In this document: one piece after another, positions 18,331 to 26,418 of the stretch | Position numbering within the stretch: position 1 is the first letter of the stretch | How the letters are laid out: each line of letters opens with the position of its first letter | NCBI RefSeq assembly: GCF_021631985.1 | Contig: NZ_CP070225.1 | Coordinates: 7,626,001 to 7,690,000, forward strand | DNA: 64,000 bases | Reading direction: 5' to 3' | From: Sandaracinus amylolyticus | GTDB taxonomy: Bacteria > Myxococcota_A > Polyangia > Polyangiales > Sandaracinaceae | Notes under the pieces: model-generated | Seen by the model: only the letters and a program-made list of their open reading frames with translations | Told to the model about the DNA's origin: nothing | Database searches by the model: none | Program-made: the position numbers and the translations under genes

Positions 18331-18735
18331 TCAGCGCCGTGCGCGCCCGGCGATCGTCACGCCTTCGATGTCGATCCCGAGCGACGCGAAGATGCGTCGT
18401 GCCTCGTCGGGCACCGGCATCGGCGCGATGATCGACACCCGCGCGCGCCCGGTGTTGCCGGCGGGGAATCGCCCGAGCGCCGAGCCCAGGCCCGCGCCCG
18501 CGACGCGCACGATCTGTCCGACGACCTCGCGCAGATCTCCGAGCCGCGCGCCGAGCACCAACATCCGGACGTGCACCTTGGTGTGCAGCCGCGCCGAGGG
18601 CTGCGAGAGGACGTGGGCCAGCTCGAGCGCGGACCACGCAGCGGGCCAGTCGCGCTCCGCGACGTGCGCGCGGCTGCGCGCGAGGAGCGCGTCGACGTGA
18701 GGAGAGAGCTCGCGGGTGCTCGGCATCGCGAGCAT
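18331..18735 (-). CDS. DUF3703 family protein
   Basis: This 134-aa soluble protein matches the small DUF3703 family: an N-terminal helical repeat with LELAHVLSQPSARLHTKVH, where conserved His residues are spaced along helices, followed by MLVLGARLGD. The C-terminal 60 residues (GNTGRARVSIIAPMPVP) are typical of the family. Function unknown. It ends 3 bp from the stop of hrpB on the other strand and lies just after an AraC regulator, with which it may be transcribed. Confidence 0.75.
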   Translation of the reverse strand: MLAMPSTRELSPHVDALLARSRAHVAERDWPAAWSALELAHVLSQPSARLHTKVHVRMLVLGARLGDLREVVGQIVRVAGAGLGSALGRFPAGNTGRARVSIIAPMPVPDEARRIFASLGIDIEGVTIAGRARR

Positions 18736-18744
18736 CGTGGGAGC

Positions 18745-19506
18745 TCAGCGCGGCGCTCGCTTGAACGTTGCGGCGACGTCCGAGATCTCCGCGGCCTGCA
18801 GGAGGAACGAGGGCGGCAGGCCGAACATCCGACGGAACGTGCGCGACAGGTGGGCCGAGTCGCTGAAGCCCGCGGCGATCGCCGCTTCGGTGAGGCTCGC
18901 GCCGCGACGCACCTCGTCGACCGCGCGCTTGGCCCGCGCCCAGAGCACGAAGCGGCGGAACGGAATGCCCATCTCCGCGCTGAAGGTGTGCGTGAGGTGC
19001 GAGGGCGACACGCCGGCCGCGCGCGCGGCGCCGGCGAGGCGAGGACGACCACCGAGCTCGCGCGCGACGTAGTCGAGCGACGCACGCACCGCGTCGGAGA
19101 GCTCGTCCTCCGCGGGCGCGCGCTCGAGCAGCGGCGCGATCAGCGCGCGCGTCCAGTCCACGAGCTCGCTCGGCGTCGCGTCGCTGCGCGGCTCGGTGAT
19201 GACGAGCTCCGCCGCGATGTCGCGGCCCAGCCATTCCCGCGCGAGGCGATCGAGCTGCGCGCCGGGCTGCGCCTCGCGATCGACGAGCAAGAGCGCGATC
19301 CGTCGTCCGCTCGCCGAGAAACGATGGGGCACCTCGGAGGGAACGAGGGTCGCGCGCGCGGCGTGCTCGCGCCCCGCGATCTCGACCACGACCTCGCCGT
19401 CGAACGACAGGACCAGCTGCACCGCGTGGTGCGCGTGGGTCTGCGCCTCGAAGCCCGGCCCGAGGATGAGCACCGAGCCGAGGTCGAGGATCAGCCGAGG
19501 TCGCAT
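18745..19506 (-). CDS. AraC family transcriptional regulator
   Basis: This 253-aa protein has an N-terminal cupin-like sensor (AQTHAHHAVQLVLSFDGEV) and a C-terminal AraC domain (about 150-240) with LAGAARAAGVSPSHLTHTF and AAIAAGFSDSAHLSRTFRR. It is divergent from the desaturase/methyltransferase pair with 70 bp between starts, so it is a candidate regulator of that pair as well as of its own operon with the DUF3703 gene. No effector is evident. Confidence 0.88.
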   Translation of the reverse strand: MRPRLILDLGSVLILGPGFEAQTHAHHAVQLVLSFDGEVVVEIAGREHAARATLVPSEVPHRFSASGRRIALLLVDREAQPGAQLDRLAREWLGRDIAAELVITEPRSDATPSELVDWTRALIAPLLERAPAEDELSDAVRASLDYVARELGGRPRLAGAARAAGVSPSHLTHTFSAEMGIPFRRFVLWARAKRAVDEVRRGASLTEAAIAAGFSDSAHLSRTFRRMFGLPPSFLLQAAEISDVAATFKRAPR

Positions 19507-19576
19507 CGTCGTCGCGATCGTACTCGAACGCCGATTCGTTCAAGCCGCGCTCGTTCGCGATCGCCATCGTCGTGCC

Positions 19577-20482
19577 ATGCGCACGTGGCTCGCCTACTCG
19601 GTCTATCCGGTGCTCTGGGGTGGAAGCGTCATCACGCTCGTCGTCGCGATGAGCGCCGGGATCCCGTACCCGTGGATCGGCCCGCCGCTGCTGCTCGCGG
19701 TCGGGCTCGCGGTCGCGATGCTCGAGCGCATCCAGCCGCACGCGCGCGAGTGGCTGCACGATCGCAGCGATCTGCGCACCGACGTCGCGCACTTCGTCGC
19801 GAACGTCGCGGTGAGCCAGGGCTCGCTCGCGCTCTTCGCCGCGTTGGCCCCCGTGCGGGCGAGCCTGCCGAGCGCGTGGCCCAGCGCGCTGCCCCTCGCG
19901 GTGCAGGTGCTGATCGCCACGCTGGTGATCGATCTCGGGCTCTACGCGATCCATCGCGCGAGCCACGTCGTGCCCGCGCTGTGGCGACTGCACTCGATCC
20001 ACCACAGCGCCGAGCGGATCTACTGGATCAACGGCCAGCGCCGTCACCTGGTGCACGAGCTGCTCGAGGGCGCGCCCGGGCTCCTCGCCCTCTTCGCGCT
20101 CGGCGCGCCGGTGTCGATCATCGCGGCGGCGATCGCGATCGTCACGCTGCACCTCTTCTTCCAGCACGCGAACGTCGAGTACCGACTCGGTCCGCTGCGC
20201 CACGTCTTCGCGGTCGGCGAGGTGCATCGGTGGCACCACCAGCGCCGCTACGAGGACGTGCAGGGCAACTACGCCGCGGTCCTCGCGCTCTGGGATCACC
20301 TCTTCGGCACCGCGCTCCCGAAGCAGGGCGACGCGCCGCTCGACGTCGGCCTCGACCAGGACCTGCCGCGCGACTTCTGGGGACAGCTGCGCTGGCCGTT
20401 CCGTGTCGATTCTTTCCAAGACCCCTCGGCCACCGCTCGGCATGAACACGTCGAACTTCCGAACAGGAGCGAGACGAGATGA
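19577..20482 (+). CDS. Fatty acid hydroxylase / sterol desaturase family protein
   Basis: This 301-aa integral membrane di-iron enzyme has about four hydrophobic segments and the family histidine clusters: H126/H130 (HRASH), H139/H142/H143 (HSIHH) and H217/H220/H221 (HRWHH). These bind the two irons used for hydroxylation or desaturation of a lipid. The start ATG 19577 gives a good first helix. The stop overlaps the ATG of a methyltransferase gene (ATGA, 20479-20482), so the products are translationally coupled and may act on one lipid or secondary metabolite. The lipid substrate is unknown. Confidence 0.88.
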   Translation: MRTWLAYSVYPVLWGGSVITLVVAMSAGIPYPWIGPPLLLAVGLAVAMLERIQPHAREWLHDRSDLRTDVAHFVANVAVSQGSLALFAALAPVRASLPSAWPSALPLAVQVLIATLVIDLGLYAIHRASHVVPALWRLHSIHHSAERIYWINGQRRHLVHELLEGAPGLLALFALGAPVSIIAAAIAIVTLHLFFQHANVEYRLGPLRHVFAVGEVHRWHHQRRYEDVQGNYAAVLALWDHLFGTALPKQGDAPLDVGLDQDLPRDFWGQLRWPFRVDSFQDPSATARHEHVELPNRSETR

Positions 20483-21513
20483 CCGACACCACGCCGGCGC
20501 ACATGCGCCTCTCGCAGATGATCCTCGGGCTCTGGGCGCCGCAGGCGATCCACGCCGCGGCCGAGCTCGGCATCGCCGACGCGCTCTCCGCCGCGCCGCA
20601 GCGCGCGTCCGAGCTCGCGTCGCGGATCGGCGCCGATCACGACGCGACCGAGCGCCTGCTGCGCGCGCTCGCGGTGCTCGGCGTGCTCGAGCTGCAGGGC
20701 GAGCGCTACGCGCTCACCGAGATCGGGCGCTGTCTCGAGACCGACTCGCCGACGTCGCGCCGCGCGTGGTCGCGCCTGATGGGCGGTCGCGAGGTGTGGC
20801 AGCGCTGGGGCCGGCTCACCGACTGCGTGCGCACCGGGCGCATGGCGGCGCGCGTCGACGACGAGGGCATCTCGCCCACCGAGCACTTCGAGGCGATGGC
20901 GATGGATCCCGCGTCGGCCGCGATCTTCCATCGCGCGATGGTCGAGATGACGCGCACCTCGGCGCCCGAGATCGTGCGCGCGATCGATCTCGCGGGCGCG
21001 CGCACGATCGTCGACGTCGGCGGAGGATCGGGCATGTTGCTCGCCGCGCTGCTCGAGGCGCATCCCGCGCTGCGCGGCAGCGTGGTCGACCTCGCGCACG
21101 CCCGCGAGAGCGCGCTCTCGCTCTTCGCCGGACGCGGGGTCGCCGATCGCGCGTCGTTCGTCACCGGCGACTTCTTCACCGACCCGCCGCCGCCCGCCGA
21201 CGTGCTGGTGATGAAGAGCGTCATCCACGACTGGGACGACGAGCGCTCGCTGCGCATCCTCGCGCGCTGTCGCGAGGCGATGGACGCCCGGACGCGCCTC
21301 GTGCTGATCGAGCCGCCCTCCCCCGATGCGCCGAGCACCAGCTCGCCGCTCGCGTGGATCCTCGCGTTCAGCGACCTGAACATGCTGGTGAACACCGGCG
21401 GCCGCGAGCGCACCCACCGCGAGTACGTCGCGCTGCTCGAGCGCGCCGAGCTGCGCGTCGCGCGGGTGGGCGAGGCTGGATTCTGGAAGACCTACGAAGC
21501 AGTCCGCGCGTGA
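20479..21513 (+). CDS. SAM-dependent O-methyltransferase (hydroxyindole-O-methyltransferase-like)
   Basis: This 344-aa protein has the dimerisation domain typical of plant-type and polyketide O-methyltransferases at its N-terminus (winged helix, about 10-95) followed by the class I SAM domain with VDVGGGSG (178-185). KSVIHDWDD (246-254) contains the catalytic His250 of this family. Such enzymes methylate hydroxyl groups on small molecules, including natural products. Coupling to the di-iron membrane enzyme suggests a hydroxylation-then-methylation sequence. Only two genes are present, so this is not a full biosynthetic cluster. Confidence 0.9.
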   Translation: MTDTTPAHMRLSQMILGLWAPQAIHAAAELGIADALSAAPQRASELASRIGADHDATERLLRALAVLGVLELQGERYALTEIGRCLETDSPTSRRAWSRLMGGREVWQRWGRLTDCVRTGRMAARVDDEGISPTEHFEAMAMDPASAAIFHRAMVEMTRTSAPEIVRAIDLAGARTIVDVGGGSGMLLAALLEAHPALRGSVVDLAHARESALSLFAGRGVADRASFVTGDFFTDPPPPADVLVMKSVIHDWDDERSLRILARCREAMDARTRLVLIEPPSPDAPSTSSPLAWILAFSDLNMLVNTGGRERTHREYVALLERAELRVARVGEAGFWKTYEAVRA

Positions 21514-21520
21514 CGAGACG

Positions 21521-21973
21521 CTACCGCGCGGCGCGCTGATCGCCATCGAGGAACAAGCGCGCGATCACGACCGACCCACCGCCCTCGCGCGCGGTGACGA
21601 CGAGCTCGTGCATGAGCCGTCGCACCGCGCCGAGGCCGAGCCCGAGCCCGCGCCGCGACACCGGCAGCACCTCCGCGGTGGCGCGATCGACGCCCTCCGA
21701 CACTCCGTCGCGCAGCGCTTCGTCGAGATCCACGAAGCCCGGCCCGCGATCGATCGCCTCGACCTCGAGCACCCGCGGCGGCCCTCGCCGCACGCGCAGC
21801 GTGAGCGCGCCCGGAGGCCCGAATTTCAAGGCGTTCGTCGCGAGCTCGCTCGCCGCGATCGCCACCGCCCACTGCCCCCGCACGTCGAGCCCGGCGTCGC
21901 GCGCGAACGCCTTCGCGCGCGGCGTCACGTACGCCGCGTCCACCTCGCGCACGAGCTCGATCGTCTCGCTCAC
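21521..21973 (-). CDS. Second anti-sigma-type ATPase of stressosome operon
   Basis: This 150-aa GHKL ATPase starts at GTG 21973, which overlaps the stop of rsbT in a GTGA arrangement. It has an N-box (ASELATNALKFG), G1 (DRGPGF) and a Gly-rich G2 (GLGLGLGAV). Such domains serve as serine kinases or anti-sigma factors in partner-switching systems (RsbW, RsbT, SpoIIAB). As the fourth gene after rsbR, rsbS and rsbT it may be a second kinase or the downstream anti-sigma factor. No PP2C phosphatase gene is seen in the window, so how the signal is relayed further is not visible. Confidence 0.85.
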   Translation of the reverse strand: MSETIELVREVDAAYVTPRAKAFARDAGLDVRGQWAVAIAASELATNALKFGPPGALTLRVRRGPPRVLEVEAIDRGPGFVDLDEALRDGVSEGVDRATAEVLPVSRRGLGLGLGAVRRLMHELVVTAREGGGSVVIARLFLDGDQRAAR

Positions 21974-22632
21974 GGGACGCGCTTCGCGAGCACGATCGTG
22001 GTGCCGCGGCCCGGCGTGCTGGTGATCGAGAACTCGTCCATCAGACGCTTGCACGCGAGGATCCCGAGCCCCATCCCGGTGCGCGAGCGGTAGTCGCCGG
22101 CGAGGATCTCGGCGAGGTTCGCGATGCCGGGACCCTGATCCTCCGCGACGATCTTCATCCCGACGCGCGGCGACTCGAGCGCGGTGAGCGTGACCTTGCC
22201 GGCGCGCGCGTACGACCAGATGTTGCGCGCGAGCTCGGACACGCTGGTCGCGATCTTCGCCTGATCGGCGCGATCGAACCCGAGCTCGCGCGCGAACGCG
22301 CGCGCCCTCGTGCGCGCGTCCACGACGCCCGACTCCTCGACGATCGGGATCTCGATCGGCGCGAAGCCACGGGCACGAGGGCGGCGCTGCGCGAGCGCGG
22401 TGAGCCTCGCCATCGACTCGCGCCGCTCGGCGTCGGTCGTGAGGAAGAACGCGAGCCCCCGGCCGAGCTCGGTGATCACCACGTCGTCGAGCCCGACGCG
22501 ATCGAGATCGGAAGGTGTGCGCCCCGCGCGGCGGAGCGCGGTCTTGAGCACGCTCTCGGCGGTGATCGAGCTGACGTACGCGGACAGCACGCCGCGCACC
22601 TGCTCGCTCGTCCCGCGTGTGTCCGCGCTCAT
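21970..22632 (-). CDS. rsbT: RsbT-like switch protein/serine kinase
   Basis: This 220-aa protein has an RsbT-type ATPase in its last 125 residues: SELARNIWSYA (N-box), AEDQGPGI (G1), MGLGILACKRLMDEF (G2), all close to RsbT of Bacillus. RsbT kinases phosphorylate RsbR and RsbS and, when released, activate a phosphatase. The family is about 133 aa; here about 90 extra N-terminal residues, mostly helical, precede the kinase domain. The start at 22632 directly adjoins the stop of rsbS. The extra domain could dock on the stressosome or on another protein. Confidence 0.88.
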   Translation of the reverse strand: MSADTRGTSEQVRGVLSAYVSSITAESVLKTALRRAGRTPSDLDRVGLDDVVITELGRGLAFFLTTDAERRESMARLTALAQRRPRARGFAPIEIPIVEESGVVDARTRARAFARELGFDRADQAKIATSVSELARNIWSYARAGKVTLTALESPRVGMKIVAEDQGPGIANLAEILAGDYRSRTGMGLGILACKRLMDEFSITSTPGRGTTIVLAKRVP

Positions 22633-23076
22633 TCAGCCGTCCAGCTCGTGGGCGTCGAAGAGCACCTCGTCGTCGGGCGAGGGCGCGAGATCCCGATCGT
22701 CGATCCACGCGTCGTCGCCGCGGCGGCGCGGCGAGAGCATCGCGAGCGCGTCCTCCAGCGAGAGCGTGGTGGGCACTCCCTCGAGGAGCATCCCCATCTC
22801 GACGAGCGTCACCGCGATCCCGGGATCGAGCCCGGTGATGACGGTCCTGGCGCCCATCAGGCTCGCCATCTGCGCCATGTCGCGGATGCTCCGGGCGATG
22901 TAGGTGTCGAAGGTGTCGACGCCGGAGAGCTCGAGGATCACGCCGCGCACGTCGCCGCGCTGGATCTCGCGCCCGAGATCGCTCCGCAGCTCCCGGACCA
23001 GGCGGTCCCCGAGCTCGACCTGGATCGCGACCAGGAGCACGCCCTGGAGGCGGATGATCGGAATCGTCCCCGCCAT
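22633..23076 (-). CDS. rsbS: RsbS-like STAS protein
   Basis: This 147-aa single STAS domain matches RsbS (PIIRLQGVLLVAIQVELGD). In Bacillus RsbS the phosphorylated Ser59 lies in IDSFIAKV; here the matching segment is FDTYIARS, with Thr58 at that place. The second site, the Thr of VLTG, is kept as Thr81 (VITG). After the domain there is a roughly 30-residue extension rich in Asp, with two tracts (RRRGDDAWIDDRD and SPDDE). Its start at 23076 is 3 bp after rsbR. It would be the scaffold protein of a stressosome with RsbR. Confidence 0.88.
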   Translation of the reverse strand: MAGTIPIIRLQGVLLVAIQVELGDRLVRELRSDLGREIQRGDVRGVILELSGVDTFDTYIARSIRDMAQMASLMGARTVITGLDPGIAVTLVEMGMLLEGVPTTLSLEDALAMLSPRRRGDDAWIDDRDLAPSPDDEVLFDAHELDG

Positions 23077-23079
23077 CGA

Positions 23080-24129
23080 TCACTCCGCCGCGGCGGGCGA
23101 GCGCGCCTGGCGCAGGTGGCGCAGGCAGTCCTTGAGGCCCGCCTTGAGGTTGCGGAGCGTGCGCACCTCGCTGAGGTCCGCGCCGATCTCGACGAGCGTC
23201 TGCGCGATCGCCGGGCTCAGCCCGGTCAGCACGCAGCGCGTGCCGAGCAGGTTCGCGGCGCGCACCACCTTGAGCAGGTAGTCGGCGGTCTGGGTGTCGA
23301 CGACCTCGACCCCGGTGATGTCGATGATCACGCAGCGCGACTGCGTCTCCACGATGCGCTCGAGGAGGTTGTTCATGATCTCCATGCTGCGCTTGGTGTC
23401 GACGACACCGACGATCGGCAGCACGAGCACGTCGTCCCAGATCTCCATGACCGGCGTGGAGAGCTCGCGGATCGCCGCGGCCTGGCGCTCGATCGTGAGC
23501 AGCTTCGCCTCGAGCTCGCGCGTCAGCGAGTAGCTCGTCTCGGAGAGCGTCTGTCTCCAGGGATCCGCCTCGGCGCCCCACACGTCGATCGGCTTGATCT
23601 CGAATCGACACACGTCGTCGCCGCGCCCGCGGCACGTCGGCTCGATCGCGAGCAGCGGGCGACCGAAGAACGACGAGCACCAACCGCTCGCATAGCCGGT
23701 GAGCGTGTGACAGACGGGCTCGTCGCTGCGGCCCAGCTCGGCGCCGTGGATCGCGGCCTCGTAGGAGTTCGTCCACGTGCCCTGCATGTGGAAGTGGCCG
23801 GTCGCGCGATCGAATTCGATCTTCGTCGGCTCGGCGCGGACGATGCCCTCCCACGTGTGGATCACCGGGCCCGACGCGAGCTCGTCGACCTCGGTATCCC
23901 ACCGGTAGAGCTTCGAGAGCGTCCTGTGGTCCTCGGTGCCGCAGCGATATCCGAACTGCGAGAGAATTCCGCGAGAGAGCCTGTCTCCGAGCTGCTCCCC
24001 GAGCAGCTTTCGCAACGTCGCGAGCGCCTCGACACGGAAGAGCAGCATTCGATTCTCGCCGAAGAGAACACTGCCGCTCTCTGGATGGAACTTCAGCGCA
24101 GAGCGAAGATCGAAATCGGACGCCTTCAT
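23080..24129 (-). CDS. rsbR: RsbR paralogue with XylR-N/V4R sensor and STAS domain
   Basis: This 349-aa protein starts at ATG 24129 with CAGGAGCG upstream. Residues 15-120 match the XylR N-terminal region (MLLFRVEALATLRK, SQFGYRCG), then a V4R-type domain (about 125-185) with GYASGW, FFGRPLL and CRGRGDDVC (Cys166, Cys174). A linker helix (195-225) leads to a C-terminal STAS domain (about 225-335) with the two RsbR phosphothreonine positions, Thr279 (VVDTQT) and Thr302 (VLTG). Family knowledge: such V4R domains bind aromatic or other small hydrophobic ligands. So a chemical signal may feed this stressosome. Confidence 0.88.
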   Translation of the reverse strand: MKASDFDLRSALKFHPESGSVLFGENRMLLFRVEALATLRKLLGEQLGDRLSRGILSQFGYRCGTEDHRTLSKLYRWDTEVDELASGPVIHTWEGIVRAEPTKIEFDRATGHFHMQGTWTNSYEAAIHGAELGRSDEPVCHTLTGYASGWCSSFFGRPLLAIEPTCRGRGDDVCRFEIKPIDVWGAEADPWRQTLSETSYSLTRELEAKLLTIERQAAAIRELSTPVMEIWDDVLVLPIVGVVDTKRSMEIMNNLLERIVETQSRCVIIDITGVEVVDTQTADYLLKVVRAANLLGTRCVLTGLSPAIAQTLVEIGADLSEVRTLRNLKAGLKDCLRHLRQARSPAAAE

Positions 24130-24287
24130 CTCGTGGTCGCTCCTGGTCGTCGACGCGCGCGCTCCCTTGCGCACGCGATTCCCGTTCAACACACGACCGA
24201 TCGCCCGCGTCGTGCCGCGGGCGCGACATCGCGAGATCGGTCCGGGTCGGCGTGCAGAAAACCGCGCACGAGCCCCCGTCGACTCCG

Positions 24288-24317
24288 ACGCTAGCGACGA
24301 CCGAGCGGTGATGTCAA
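24288..24317 (-). promoter_or_regulatory. Candidate housekeeping promoter for stressosome operon
   Basis: On the minus strand TTGACA (24317-24312) is followed after 18 bp by TAGCGT (24293-24288). This is the best -35 box I see in this GC-rich gap; the -10 is weak (3 of 6). Transcription would begin about 150 bp before the rsbR start codon. Confidence 0.35.
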
Positions 24318-24375
24318 CGCAAAAACCCGCTGAGAACGCGAATCGCGACTGGCACTCTGATTCGCAATCTCGCGC

Positions 24376-24401
24376 CGAATCGTTACGTAACGTCGGATTC
24401 G
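24376..24401. promoter_or_regulatory. Palindrome in divergent promoter region
   Basis: CGTTACGTAACG (24381-24392) is a perfect 12-bp palindrome, flanked by CGAAT (24376-24380) and ATTCG (24397-24401), also inverted. It lies in the AT-richer gap between rsbR and the gene at 24601. It may be an operator. The rest of the 471-bp gap (24130-24600) holds no ORF I can support. Confidence 0.4.
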
Positions 24402-24600
24402 ATTCCGGACCTCGCATTTCGTGTCTTCCCCGCGATGGCACGACCCGCAGCGACGAAACGGAAGGTTTTCGGGGCGACGCGCCTCGCGGTCATCGCGGTG
24501 CGCGGCCGGGCGTCGCCGCGTCGTGCTCGCGACGTGCGTCGTCGTGGAGGCTTCGGCGTCACGAACGCGTCTTGCAGACCGCCGCGCGGAGGAGAGCGAG

Positions 24601-25383
24601 ATGCAGCCCACGATGGTCGGAGAGTCGCGCAAGCCCGAGATGCCCGCGCACGGGATCGGCGAGGAGCTCGGGGCGCTGCGCCCCCACATCGGGCCGAGCC
24701 CGCTCGCGGGCTACGAGCACATGAAGGGGTTCGGCGTCTTCGCGCTCCCGTTCGACTCGGGGCACGTGCTCGCGATGCGCGTGTTCCCCGACAACGACTT
24801 CGCGCCCTACGTGACCGTCTGGCACCGCACGCCCGAGGGCCACTGGCGCATCTACTACGACGCCGCGCGCGCCGACATCGCGTGCCCGCGCTACTACGGC
24901 GCGGCCGCCGAGCGGGTCGCGCCGGCGAACATCGTGCTGCGCTGGACCGGCCCGATGGAGCTCCACGTCACGATGGACGCACCGCGGCTCGACTGGACGA
25001 TCGACGTCGGCGCGCCGCTGCGCTCGCGCGTGCTCGGCGCGATGGGCACGAAGCTGCCGCGGATGATGTGGCGCTCGCGCCTGGTGCAGCGGCTCATCAC
25101 GCGAGTAGGCGACGCGGCGTTCGGCGTCGGTGACGTGACGCTCTCGGGCCGCGCGCCGAACGGTCAGCGCGCGTTCCTGATGCCGGAGCGCATGTTCCCG
25201 ATCGTCGAGTCCACCGCGCTGCTCGAGGGGCGCAGCCTCGGCCGTCCCACCCACGCCGACGAGAGCCCGCGCATCGGCGACATGAAGCTCCCCGCGAGCC
25301 CGGTGCTGGCGATCGGCGAGGCGTACTTCTCGATCGACGATCCCGAGGAGCACCGCCGCACGGTGGAGGCCTTGCAGAGCTAG
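24601..25383 (+). CDS. Conserved soluble protein, unrecognised
   Basis: This 260-aa product starts at ATG 24601 with GGAGGA in good position; the frame is open upstream to 24421. There is no signal peptide or membrane segment. The middle part (about 40-170) is rich in beta-type segments with Trp residues (YVTVWHRTPEGHWRIYYD, IVLRWTGPMELHV), as in a beta-barrel or lipocalin-like fold. I do not recognise a family. Its TAG stop shares the palindrome CTAG (25380-25383) with the stop of the opposing iolE gene. Confidence 0.7.
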   Translation: MQPTMVGESRKPEMPAHGIGEELGALRPHIGPSPLAGYEHMKGFGVFALPFDSGHVLAMRVFPDNDFAPYVTVWHRTPEGHWRIYYDAARADIACPRYYGAAAERVAPANIVLRWTGPMELHVTMDAPRLDWTIDVGAPLRSRVLGAMGTKLPRMMWRSRLVQRLITRVGDAAFGVGDVTLSGRAPNGQRAFLMPERMFPIVESTALLEGRSLGRPTHADESPRIGDMKLPASPVLAIGEAYFSIDDPEEHRRTVEALQS

Positions 25384-26384
25384 ACGCGGGAGCGGCGCGC
25401 TCGCGCGTGACCGGTGCGCGCCGCGAGCCCCGATCGATCGCGACGCGTGGTGGCGCGCACGATCGGCGCGCGCAGCCGCCGCGCGCGGCGCGCCCACGAC
25501 GCGACCCAGCGCGCCGCGTTCGCGAAGCCGAGCTTGGCATAGGTGAGCGGGTGCGCGATCGCGGGATCCTGCTCGGCCTCGACCACCCACCACCCGCGAT
25601 AACGCCGCCGCGCGAGCTCCGCGATCGCCGGCTCGAGCGCGAGCGCGCCGTCGCCCGGCACCGTGAACACGCCCTCGCACACTGCGTCGAGGAAGGGCAC
25701 GTCGCGCTCGATCGCGCGCGCGAGCACCTCGGCGCGCACGTCCTTGAGGTGCACGTGCACCACGCGCTCGCCGTGGCGCGCGATGCAGGCGCGGATCGCG
25801 GCGTCGCCGTCGCGCGGGCTCGCCGCTGCGTACGCGAAGTGCCCGGTGTCGAGCAGCAGGCCCACGTCGTCCGAGGTGTCCTGCATCAGGCGCTCGACCT
25901 CGTCGGCGGTCTGCACGACGGTGCCCACGTGCGGGTGGTACGCGACGCGGATCCCCTGCGCGCGCGCCCGCACGGCGAGTCGCTCGAGCTCGCGCACGAA
26001 GCCCTGCCAGGTGGCGCGATCGAGCACCGGACGGCGCGACAGCGGGCGCATCTCGCGATGCACCGCGCCGGTGGTCTCCGCGAGCACCAGCGTGTCGCAG
26101 CGCATCGCGCGCAGGAGCTCGAGGTGCGGCCCGAGGCGCTCGAGCTCGCGCTCCGCGCCCCGCTCGACGAGCTGCGCGGAGTACCACCCCGAGATCAGCG
26201 AGAGCCGATGTCGCGCCAGGAGTGGGCGCAGCTCGAGCGCCGTGCGCGGGAATCGATGTCCGAGCTCGATGCCCGCATAGCCCGCGGCGCGCGCCTCGGA
26301 GAGACAGCGCTCGAGCGGCACGTCCGCGCCGAGCTCGGGCTTGTCGTCGTTGATCCAGATGAGGGGATTGACGCCGATCCGCAC
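25380..26384 (-). CDS. iolE: Myo-inosose-2 dehydratase IolE
   Basis: This 334-aa TIM-barrel protein starts at GTG 26384 (VRIGVNPLIW), with GAGGGAGG upstream; the frame is open further back. It matches IolE closely: INDDKPELG near the N-terminus, AGYAGIELGHRFPR, and metal/substrate-binding segments YHPHVGTVV and LLDTGHFAYA, HVHLKDVR. It removes water from scyllo-inosose to form the 1,2-dione, the second step of inositol breakdown. Last gene of the iol operon. The C-terminus is Arg-rich and longer than usual. Confidence 0.9.
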   Translation of the reverse strand: MRIGVNPLIWINDDKPELGADVPLERCLSEARAAGYAGIELGHRFPRTALELRPLLARHRLSLISGWYSAQLVERGAERELERLGPHLELLRAMRCDTLVLAETTGAVHREMRPLSRRPVLDRATWQGFVRELERLAVRARAQGIRVAYHPHVGTVVQTADEVERLMQDTSDDVGLLLDTGHFAYAAASPRDGDAAIRACIARHGERVVHVHLKDVRAEVLARAIERDVPFLDAVCEGVFTVPGDGALALEPAIAELARRRYRGWWVVEAEQDPAIAHPLTYAKLGFANAARWVASWARRARRLRAPIVRATTRRDRSGLAARTGHARARRSRV

Positions 26385-26418
26385 AGCCTGGGCCTCCCTC
26401 TCCCTCGATCGTGAGCGA

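Noticed and set aside
19577-21513. Secondary-metabolite gene cluster.
   Set aside because: Only two enzymes are present; no synthase, carrier protein or transport genes flank them.
24350-24366. TGGCAC followed by TTCGC, resembling a sigma-54 promoter.
   Set aside because: The distance between GG and GC is 11 rather than 10 bp and the second box is TTCGC, not TTGC; the XylR-like protein here also lacks an AAA activator domain.
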